NCBI GenBank assembly: GCA_009760855.2
Contig: WPIO01000068.1
Location: forward strand, 376,501 to 440,500
Direction of reading: 5' to 3'
Length of the DNA: 64,000 bases
Origin: Cristatella mucedo
Taxonomy: Eukaryota; Bryozoa; Phylactolaemata; Cristatellidae
A model generated the notes under the pieces. It worked only from the letters and a program-made list of their open reading frames with translations, had not been told where the DNA came from and ran no database searches. A program made the translations under genes and the position numbers. Positions 46,801 to 64,000 of the stretch are shown here, piece by piece (positions within the stretch are counted from its first letter, which is position 1; every line of letters begins with the position of its first letter).

Positions 46801-47003
46801 CTGCGTCGGCGGCTGCTGTAACTTGGTGGCTTGGCTTGCAAGTCGCTCCTGCTTTCTTGTAGCCTTGCCGCTACGGTGTCGGCTGCCTTCACAAAAGCAC
46901 CTGCACGTTCAGTCACCCGCCACTGCCTGTCAAGAGCCAGTTGCGCTGGTCTGCTGGTCCTTCCTCAGACGATCTGGACGTCCTGGAAGCACTATCGTCG
47001 TGA
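26164..47003 (+). CDS. ZC3H14: Zinc finger CCCH protein 14 (Nab2-type poly(A)-binding)
   Basis: Eleven exons: 26164-26199, 27170-27212, 33606-33720, 34079-34785, 34930-35333, 37845-38148, 38335-38733, 41930-42113, 42339-43051, 46554-46651, 46863-47003, giving 1047 aa. Every junction is GT-AG with compatible phase. Residues 1-75 form the PWI-like Nab2 N-terminal domain ([32 protein letters not shown]). A long Ala/Ser/Arg-rich disordered middle follows, with short conserved islands ([30 protein letters not shown]). Five tandem CCCH fingers sit near the end: C872-C878-C884-H888, C893-C899-C905-H909, C912-C918-C923-H927, C984-C990-C995-H999, C1003-C1009-C1015-H1019. Family members bind poly(A) RNA in the nucleus and limit poly(A) tail length. 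The protein is longer than the human one (about 736 aa), mainly in the low-complexity middle. The identification is secure. Confidence 0.97.
27396..27562 (-). repeat. tRNA-derived SINE, minus orientation
   Basis: AGCTGATTTAGCAGCCTCG start, CCTTATCAGAAGAGCCTTAGCGG body and an inverted head with CGACCTTAGTCGTGAAATG. It lies in intron 2 of ZC3H14. Confidence 0.8.
27563..28905. other. ZC3H14 intron 2, no supported feature
   Basis: Unremarkable intronic sequence. Confidence 0.4.
28910..29065 (+). repeat. tRNA-derived SINE, plus orientation, diverged
   Basis: GGTAAGGCACTTGCAC then GCTGTGAGTTCGAG (B-box-like) and the 3' ACTCTTCTGCTGCTATAAAAATTAGGCTG end matching other copies. Confidence 0.7.
29066..29995. 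other. ZC3H14 intron 2, no supported feature
   Basis: No gene or repeat recognised. A minus-strand frame at 29706-29951 has no motif. Confidence 0.4.
29996..30410 (+). mobile_element. LINE 3' fragment
   Basis: Collinear with 3350-3720: GGCTCCTTCATACC, CTCAGGTCCTCG, CTGTGGAACTCTCTTCCAC and CTGACTCAGCTATTCTTCTC, ending near GTTGGCTACCGTGTGCCCACTGA. It is diverged and frame-broken. Confidence 0.85.
30411..30850 (+). mobile_element. LINE RT core fragment
   Basis: A frame from 30417 gives [20 protein letters not shown] followed by [12 protein letters not shown] and GFHLYADGM. These are the PQGSVLGP box and a degenerate YADD box of a non-LTR reverse transcriptase. Downstream TFLKLNDDK-like and RNR-like remnants reach about 30850. 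Confidence 0.9.
30978..31118 (+). repeat. (CA)n / (CAGA)n compound microsatellite
   Basis: About 14 CA units, a TATACATA bridge, eight CAGA units and about 33 CA units. The imperfect palindrome GGGTTACCATGGTAACCC lies immediately upstream at about 30944. Confidence 0.97.
31180..31500 (+). mobile_element. LINE 3' fragment
   Basis: Conceptual translation gives [10 protein letters not shown] followed by [18 protein letters not shown], the C-terminus of L2/CR1 ORF2. Decayed 3' UTR sequence follows. Confidence 0.75.
31950..32870 (+). pseudogene. Tc1/mariner-type transposase remnant
   Basis: In rotating frames the segment gives [16 protein letters not shown] near 31990. Near 32600 it gives DNDPKHT, the box around the second catalytic Asp of Tc1 transposases, and then a WPNPSPN stretch. 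[13 protein letters not shown] follows near 32745. These match the order DNDPKHT...WP.QSPDLNPIEHLW...K of the DDE/D family. A small insertion at 32700-32735 splits the last block, and many stops are present. Terminal inverted repeats were not located. It lies in intron 2 of ZC3H14. Confidence 0.88.
33125..33275 (-). repeat. Second SINE family: tRNA-like head with LINE-like tail
   Basis: TTTGTATAGTGCCCCAAGGGAAC (tail-like) then GGGCTCGAGCCCGCGACCTTAGCC (inverted tRNA-like). The same pairing occurs at 58510-58605. Confidence 0.65.
35334..37250. other. ZC3H14 intron 5, mostly unassigned
   Basis: No gene. The minus strand of about 36370-36600 weakly resembles a decayed LINE C-terminus (a GGTACCGAGTTCCAGG stretch like 44130-44150). 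The rest is unassigned. Confidence 0.4.
37255..37567 (+). mobile_element. hAT-like non-autonomous element
   Basis: Left end AGCAGAGCCAGGATGTTCG, repeated GGGCAGG/GACCTGCA motifs, the internal GCGTTTATTCGACACGAACTCGG segment and right end CTCTGGCTTTGCCACTA. It is collinear with 40297-40818 without the nested SINE and has no ORF. It lies in intron 5 of ZC3H14. Confidence 0.75.
38810..39010 (-). mobile_element. LINE 3' ORF fragment, minus strand
   Basis: Collinear with 44180-44350 (GTGGTCTCCAAA..., AGCTAGTGGTGCGATG, GAATGGAGGGACCTAAAA, CTGCTTGACGGG), which encodes the C-terminal part of a CR1/L2 ORF2 on the minus strand. Confidence 0.8.
39290..39365 (+). repeat. AGC/AGGAAGC trinucleotide-type repeat
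   Basis: Tandem CAGCAGGAAGCAG units with pure AGC stretches. It lies in intron 7 of ZC3H14. Confidence 0.9.
40297..40818 (+). mobile_element. hAT-like MITE with 8-bp target duplication, SINE inside
   Basis: Left end CAGTGGCAGAGCCAGGATTT and right end ...CCCCTGGCTTTGCCACTG are inverted copies. The flanking octamers are CCTGTGCT (40289-40296) and CCTTTGCT (40819-40826), 7/8 identical, as expected for the 8-bp target duplication of hAT elements. A SINE (about 40386-40556) is nested inside. The right end carries a 17-bp tandem repeat, 3.5 copies of CTTTGCCACTCCCCTGG (40757-40818). No transposase is encoded. Confidence 0.85.
40386..40556 (-). repeat. tRNA-derived SINE nested in a hAT MITE
   Basis: CTGATTTGACAGCCTCATTTATATAG, GAAGAGCCTTACAGGCTATCA and an inverted head with GGAACTCGCGATCTCGGGATCATGA. 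It interrupts the MITE, so it arrived later. Confidence 0.85.
40997..41157 (-). repeat. tRNA-derived SINE, minus orientation
   Basis: AGTATTAGCTGATTCATCAGCC start, a palindrome-like GCAGTGGGCAATTCTTTATTGCCCACTGC in the middle and an inverted head with CCCGAGGCGTTAAGAGCGAGC. Confidence 0.8.
43310..43440 (+). repeat. LINE/SINE 3' tail with hairpin and TTA repeat
   Basis: GCAGCAAATGTAAAGCGCCTAG, a GAGATTAAGTTCTCT core, GGGCGCTTTATCAAGTGC and (ATT)n. It is the best-preserved plus-strand copy. Confidence 0.88.
43520..43650 (+). mobile_element. LINE RT fragment
   Basis: The frame gives [19 protein letters not shown] and [11 protein letters not shown], the thumb-region block (LDYCNSL..GLP) of a CR1/L2 reverse transcriptase. 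Confidence 0.8.
43797..44042 (-). repeat. Long LINE/SINE 3' tail unit, minus orientation
   Basis: (AAT)n, then CACTTGATAAAGCGCCCTCAG, the loop in reverse, GGCGCTTTACATTTGCTG, GAATGGTGAGTACAATCATG, GGTTAGGGGTGACATGCACA and GTCAGCACGCATAAGCACATC. It matches 16888-17115 and, in decayed form, 48005-48240. Confidence 0.85.
44043..44450 (-). mobile_element. LINE (L2-like) C-terminal ORF fragment
   Basis: Minus-strand open frame of 135 codons gives [47 protein letters not shown] and [10 protein letters not shown], the full C-terminal signature of an L2/CR1 ORF2. The adjoining tail at 43797 is its 3' UTR, so the element spans about 43797-44450. Confidence 0.92.
44455..44720 (+). mobile_element. LINE 3' fragment
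   Basis: [16 protein letters not shown] followed by the decayed tail (GTAGGTGAAGTGCCTAGAAAGAG) and an ATT-rich end. Confidence 0.75.
44815..45960 (-). mobile_element. LINE (L2-like) RT fragments, minus strand
   Basis: Minus-strand blocks from 5' to 3' are a GVPQGS-equivalent near 45815, then [20 protein letters not shown] and [14 protein letters not shown] near 45320-45230. They end with [20 protein letters not shown] and LKTKVLL near 45000-44860. The frame is broken several times. It lies in intron 9 of ZC3H14. Confidence 0.85.
45961..46553. other. ZC3H14 intron 9, distal part
   Basis: No supported feature before the acceptor at 46552-46553. Confidence 0.4.
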
Positions 47004-47432
47004 TTCCTGTGGGATCCTGTGGATAGGGGGCGGGATTGTACTGCCGTACCAGTATGGATGGCTCCGTTTGGTAGCCCACATTGACGCAGACCTAGACATC
47101 TACGCAGGCCGGGGGGGGGGAGGGGTCAGCACGGGGCATGATGCAAGACGTTTCACCCATGTTTGCTGAAACTGCAAGACGAGTTGCTGCCGTGAATCGG
47201 CCATAGCTTGGTCTCTGCTGTCATTTTTTTGTCTTTTATTTTTTAGTTAGCATGCAGGTCTGTAGTTTGTACAGAGTCCAATTTGTCCAACATTTTGTCA
47301 CTGAGATCAGTTGAGCTGTGGAGGCTGGATGCTGCTTGTCGGTGCACTTGCTGGCCGGTGGATCATTTGCCATTATCCAGGTTCTGGTATTACTTTGTGA
47401 GTGTATGATGCACTTAGTGCTTTTATTATACA

Positions 47433-47438
47433 AATAAA
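47433..47438 (+). terminator. Poly(A) signal AATAAA, ZC3H14
   Basis: First AATAAA after the ZC3H14 stop codon (47001-47003), giving a 3' UTR of roughly 450 nt. A T-rich stretch (GTTATTGTTTG) follows immediately. Confidence 0.6.
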
Positions 47439-47559
47439 ATGTTATTGTTTGCAGCATTCAGCTGTGCTTGGCTACTCCATCAAGCAGCATCTTGATACTT
47501 AAGTCATTCTATATTTTTCTCGTTGGATCGACTAGTTGTATGTATTCGTTTACTCGGAT

Positions 47560-48560
47560 ACACCTCGAGCATGTGGCTGGACTAGAAGACTTGGCTCTTT
47601 TAATAGGCGATGCTACTGTGTGATCGTCACCGTGTTCTCGGAATGTAGGTGTCGTCCTTGACAAGTGACTGAAATTTTCATTAGGAAGACTGCCTCCTCT
47701 GCTAACCATCGCGTCCGATTCCTGTCGAAGGTTGCGGACTGTCTACCACTGCGGCTTGCAAAAAAGTTTAACATGCTCCCTGGTTGTCTGGGCTAGATTA
47801 CTGGAATTCCATATTGGCTTGACTACCGGAAAAATAGGGCCACTGCAGCTAGTGATGAATATGGCTGAAAGGCTAGTTAACAAATCCCAGAGGTTTGACC
47901 ATGTGTCGCCTTTGCTGAAGGAGCTGCGAAAGCTCCAGTTTGATCGACGGATACACACCAGGTCATTACGCTGGCCCACAGGGCTTACCCACCAGTTCTT
48001 GGCCCCTTTATTATAACAATAGGCATGTATAGTGCCCTCAGAGAACTTAAGTCTCTTTCTAGGCACTTGACATATTCTGTAAATGTAGCATGATCGAATG
48101 GCTAGTGGTAGAATGCGATGTGACAAAAAAGGAGCACACTATGGTTAGAGGTGACATGCCCAGGGTCAGCATGCAAATATGATTATTGGTAGCACATCCA
48201 GTGTCAGCACTCATAAGTACACGAACGATGGATGAATCACACGGACCCACTAACTGCTGTGACAAGCTTATGCATTTTAAGTTTTTTCATGCCTAGATGA
48301 ACTGCTACATCCGTTTCAGTCACTGTGTGCCCTCATGTCTTGTAATAAAAATAAATTACAGGCATTAGCTGTTCCATACCTCCTCCTAAAGATAGTTAGA
48401 GACAAAAGCTTTTGCTATACAGGTCCTAGAGTGTAAAACCTATTTTCACAATTCTTCTTGTGCACGGACATCTCTTGCAGTCGACTGTGGCACATCATTT
48501 CTAGCCACCTGAGCTGCTACTCCCAAGCTGCCCTCCTGACGAAGCCGTATAGCAAAGTCG
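47560..48560 (+). mobile_element. Decayed LINE copy interrupted by an inverted tail unit
   Basis: Plus-strand remnants (AGACTGCCTCCTCTGCTAACC, VSPLLKELRKLQFDRRIHTR, then CTAGATGAACTGCTACATCCG to about 48540) are collinear with 3050-3700. A minus-orientation tail unit at about 48005-48250 lies between them. Numerous indels and stops are present. Confidence 0.8.
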
Positions 48561-48945
48561 CAGCCTAAGCAGCTTTAGGTAAGCATTCGGTAGCCAACAG
48601 ACTTAATTTCACGAAACAAAGAGGTGTCGCATAGCAGTCAGGAGAGCATAGCAGACAGAGTCAGGAGAGCTATTGAGGTAGTGAGTAGCGTGGAAGTAGC
48701 AGCTCAGGACCGCTACAAAGGATGAGCCATAGTCGGAAGCAGGAGAGTAGTTGTTGTGTAAGAATCGTGGAAGCGATTTTACAATCTAGGACCTGCAGAG
48801 CTACAGCTTCTGTCGTCAACGATCTTTAAGCTGAGGAAAGGAACAGCTAATTTATTGTCCATACAGGAGCTGAGGGCACGAGGAGGCTGAAACTGGTGCA
48901 GCAGTTCAGCTAGGTATGGAGGAGCCAAGCCGTTACTATGGCAAC
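48545..48945 (-). mobile_element. LINE 3' fragment, inverted
   Basis: Closely matches 1600-1975 (CAGCCTAAGC, GGTAGTGAGTAGCGTGGAAG, GGATGAGCCATAGTCGG, TCTAGGACCTGCAGAGC), i.e. the 3' end of the same LINE family in reverse orientation. It abuts the plus-strand copy tail to tail. Confidence 0.85.
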
Positions 48946-50548
48946 GGGGGAGCTTTGCTTCGGATAGTGATTAGCACTCTATATTTCGACGAACCCGGCA
49001 TTTAAACCTTACTGCCATCAATTGGTAAATGGGGCTCTTACCAAACAAATTCCCTACTGAGGAACCGATTTCACAGCATCAGTTATGAACGGTTGAGGAG
49101 ACCAGCAGCTTTCACCACCACATTATTACTGCTGCATGACTCAAACACACGACTCCCGGCTAAGACCCAGTGGCAAAGAAGCTTTTATCCGGATTGGCTA
49201 TTCACGGCTCTCTCAAACAAGACAGTACAATCTAAATGCTAGATAAGATATACGTCATGTATTTCTTAATTTAACCTCGTTACCTGCTAACGCAGACTTG
49301 CTCTTTCTCTAAATGAGCTGGTATTTCGGTTAAAGTAGACGAACGGTAATGAAGACCATAAAAGATTAAACCCCTTGCGAATTCGCACAGTAGTCTTCTG
49401 CAGCAAAGCAATCGTGAAGACCTCTCTGTCTGCCATGCAGACATGTGGTAGTCCTTTCTTTGGTACTTGAATCTTAACAAGCAAATGTATTATAGGCACA
49501 GGTATGTAGGTATTCTCACCCAGGCAGTTCAATAGCTTTTACTGGGATATACTGTTATTGACAGCCGTTCACTCCAGGGGAAAGAAATACTGAACTTCGT
49601 CAACTACCAAACGATAACTGGAGTTGCTAAGATAGGACGAATAAATCATCATTTGTAAAGTAGCAAAGGAGGGAGTTCTCTGTCTAGGTGGTGTCAGTCT
49701 CAAACAATTGGCAAGCGACACGTCCATCACCAAATCGCTTTATTTTAGGTAGCTGCTGTATATTGTTTTGACGACAACGGCTATTAATTTTCGAATTCGA
49801 GTTTTGTCGTGCTACACTGCTAACAACATAACAACCACTCAGCAGAATGCTCCTTTAGTCATTTGGACATCAATCGCCTGGTGATCAAAGTCATGAACAT
49901 CCATAAGAGCTCACCACTGTTTTCAGAACACACTACCCCTATTTCGTCATTAACGTAGCTATTTCCTTGTATAAGAGTTTAGCTCTAAAACTATAGCTGT
50001 TCACAAAACAGAGACCTTCCCTAACAAGCGATCCGTTTGGCAGAAGAAACAGGCTGGTATCACCCACCTAGTATTTGCAACTCTGCACCCTGACCACTAT
50101 AATAACCTATCTACGATGCAGAATTCTGCTGCTACTCATCAAAGGTTAACTACAATGCTTTGCTACCGTACCATCTTCAAAAGTAATCACTCCAGCCGAG
50201 CATAGCAAGTGAGTAGTTGGCATACTTTAAATATTGTGCTTAATTATCGAACATCTTATTTTCAGATCACGTTACAGATAATAACTTCACATTCAATTTG
50301 TCACGCCCAAAAAGATGCACAGCATTGGCATGAGAGCTACTAGGTTACATCACAATATGGATGTACTTATAGTTAGTTAAGGTCAGCCATTACTTAGCAG
50401 AATAGGGTAACAATACGACAACAGAGCAGTAAGAGTCACAAAATAGCTTGTCGACCAAAGAGACCGCTTTGATCTAGTCAAGCTTTCTCATCACTGCCAC
50501 TCGTTGAGATAAGACCAAGTTGAATTAGGAGGCCTATACACATAATGG
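48946..50548. other. ZC3H14-RRP36 intergenic remainder
   Basis: No gene supported. A minus-strand frame at 49287-49532 has no assignable motif. The RRP36 poly(A) signal should lie in the right part but no AATAAA was picked with confidence. Confidence 0.4.
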
Positions 50549-62173
<11,625 letters not shown>

Positions 62174-62863
62174 CGCTCCTAATAACAACACTGTAACCGC
62201 AGTTACCGAAACTCAGAGGCAGGCGTCGAGCTGACCACACGACAACCGTAGATCGACGTAGCAAACGCTAAAATATTGTTGGACAAAAATTACATGCTGA
62301 ATTAAAAATAGAGTTCTGTAATCGAATTCAGCGTAGAAGCATGTAAAACAGCCGACTTTTCAGGTAACGAGAATTGACCATAGCTAGTCCTACGTAGGCG
62401 TGTCCAGGGTTGCATATAGTAGCAGGTTAACACGCCGAAAAGTTTGAAGGCCGGTGGTCGCCACTACGCCACTACTGGAAAGGTTTTCAATGGAAACAGT
62501 TCGCAAACCATACAGACACAACGAAATTGCGCAATGAATGATAGCAGCTCAGCTTGCGTTACACTTACAGACAAGGTAACACCAGTGCACTCAATCAAAT
62601 GGGTGCCGCCATAGGACTCGACAACACCTACCCATGAGAGAAATGCAGCTGAACACATAGTCAGTTACGTAACTGAATACAGTCAGCCTTTGGTTAATTT
62701 TATTTTCAGATGGAATTTTGCGCAAGCCATCTGGCCTTCGTCAAACCGGGCTGAAATAATGTTTGTCCACTGTGTCCTTCACCTTGATGTCGCCCGGGTA
62801 TCGCCGGCTCATTTCGAGGCGTGCCTATGCGTAACTAGTGTCATAATCCCATTTAGTGGTGTG
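62174..62863. promoter_or_regulatory. Divergent promoter region RRP36 / ABCB10
   Basis: The two genes are head to head with 690 bp between the chosen start codons. There is no CpG island here; CG density rises only inside ABCB10 exon 1. No core promoter element is assigned. Confidence 0.5.
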
Positions 62864-64000
62864 ATGCAGTTGCTAGCCGGAAGGGGCCATACTTGGTTAA
62901 TTGCGTTGGGAAAATCGGCTTATTGCAACGCAAAAGCATGCTTTCTCAGCCCTGGAGGCGGCGCTCCTGGACGCCGGGTCGTCGCCGACTGGACGGCCGC
63001 CCGTTCGATTTACACCCGGCTCTTCGCGGCCGAGTCCAGAGGTGCGGTACGCGCTGCCTGGCCGCGGCTCTTGGTCAGAGCAAAAAATACCAGCAGCGCT
63101 GCGGAGACAGCTATCAAGGGCAAGGATGTCAAGAGGACAGTCAAACGGTCAGAGCTCTCGCAGCTTTTCGCCATGGCAGCACCTGAGAAATGGCGTCTAA
63201 CCGGTAAATATTGGCGTCTGGGCACAGTTTTTTCTACGTCCTGAAATGGTTGCCGCTCGTGACGACCATTATAACCGTCCTTCGTCGCCTGTCGGTCTAT
63301 CGCCGTGCGGTGGCTGATGAAATCGCGTTGCGTAAGCAAGCGGCTGCACATCCGCAAGAGCGCTGCGATCGCGAACCTATAATGGTGCCTTCAATTTCCA
63401 GGTGCCATGGTGCTACTTCTCATATCGAGTGGCGTGTCAATGGCAGTCCCTTATGTGGTTGGCAAATCTATCGACATCATGTACAACTCCTCTCACAGTG
63501 CCGAGATTCTGCAAAAATTGACCGCGTTTTGCCAAGTATTGGCAATCGTTTTCCTCCTCAGTGCTGTGGCCGCCTTTGGACGGATCTACCTCATTCAGAC
63601 TTCAGGCAAGTCAATTGCGCTTGGCATAGACTCAGCGTTCTCGCTGACGGATCCTGCTATGAGGAACGTCTCTTGCCGATGAATCTCGTGAAATGCCATG
63701 CGATATCTGGCCATGACTAACGGTGGCCTATTCTGAGCTGCTATCCTGGAATTCTTGGCCTTCTGATATTCTTAGTTTCGTGGCTTTCCGAATTTCTTAG
63801 ATGTGCCACTTTTTGTTTATGCGATCTATGCTACCGTTGGTGTGTGGAGTGATGATACTTGTCTCATACAGGTCAAAGAATCGTCAAGCGGCTTCGTGAA
63901 CAATTATTTACCTCCATTATGTCCCAAGAGATGGCATTCTTTGACAAGAACAAGACAGGAGAACTCGTGAATCGATTGTCCAATGACACCAGCATGGTTT
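62864..64000 (+). CDS. ABCB10: ABCB10-like mitochondrial ABC half-transporter, 5' part
   Basis: Exons 62864-63203, 63402-63605 and 63872-64000 (cut by the window edge), about 224 residues seen. The ATG at 62864 is chosen because the Arg/Ala-rich region after it looks like a mitochondrial presequence. An in-frame ATG at 62759 is possible. [20 protein letters not shown] precedes the first membrane helix ([20 protein letters not shown]). The second helix lies around [24 protein letters not shown], then [12 protein letters not shown], and [19 protein letters not shown] follow, matching the ABCB10 TMD1 and first cytosolic loop. ABCB10 homodimerises in the inner mitochondrial membrane and supports haem synthesis and oxidative-stress protection. 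Exon 2 ends with a GC donor (TCAG|gcaagt at 63605). The remaining helices and the ATPase domain lie outside the window. Confidence 0.93.

Noticed and set aside
49280-49532. Minus-strand open frame of about 80 codons
   Set aside because: Possibly a decayed retroelement piece, but no block could be assigned.
62893-63200. Alternative frames (97-99 codons) in ABCB10 exon 1
   Set aside because: Only the frame leading to [10 protein letters not shown] and the donor at 63203 joins the conserved transmembrane exon.

Overview
This is a eukaryotic, metazoan window. Genes are split by long AT-richer introns with GT-AG junctions. The DNA between is crowded with non-LTR (CR1/L2-like) retrotransposon fragments, tRNA-derived SINEs, a Tc1-like and hAT-like DNA-transposon remnants, Ty3/Gypsy pieces and very long (CA)n and (GA)n microsatellites. 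A B9-domain cilium gene and the repeat profile suggest an invertebrate animal, perhaps a lophotrochozoan. The sequence does not fix the phylum. No prokaryotic feature is present.

Five genes could be assembled exon by exon. At almost every junction the splice phases agree. Gene X (+, 5346-20143, 4 exons, 456 aa) is not recognised. It starts in a CpG-rich island and encodes a basic, partly coiled-coil protein with an acidic C-terminus. B9D2 (-, 20815-25752, 4 exons, 175 aa) is a complete ciliary transition-zone B9 protein. ZC3H14 (+, 26164-47003, 11 exons, 1047 aa) is a complete Nab2-type poly(A)-binding protein with an N-terminal PWI-like domain, a long Ala/Ser/Arg-rich middle and five CCCH fingers. 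RRP36 (-, 50549-62173, 8 exons, about 308 aa) is a nucleolar rRNA-processing factor. ABCB10 (+, 62864 to beyond the right edge) is a mitochondrial half ABC transporter of which only the first three exons are seen.

The genes alternate in orientation. B9D2 and ZC3H14 are divergent (411 bp between start codons), and so are RRP36 and ABCB10 (690 bp). Gene X and B9D2 converge with poly(A) signals only 8 bp apart, and ZC3H14 and RRP36 also converge. No shared pathway is evident for the whole set.

Repeat layout: 1-5000 holds a broken Ty3/Gypsy element, inverted LINE copies and another gag remnant. The introns of gene X, ZC3H14 and RRP36, and the 47-50 kb intergenic block, hold most of the LINE, SINE, hAT, Tc1 and microsatellite material. 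Coding exons, especially in gene X and ZC3H14, are strikingly GC-rich compared with the introns.
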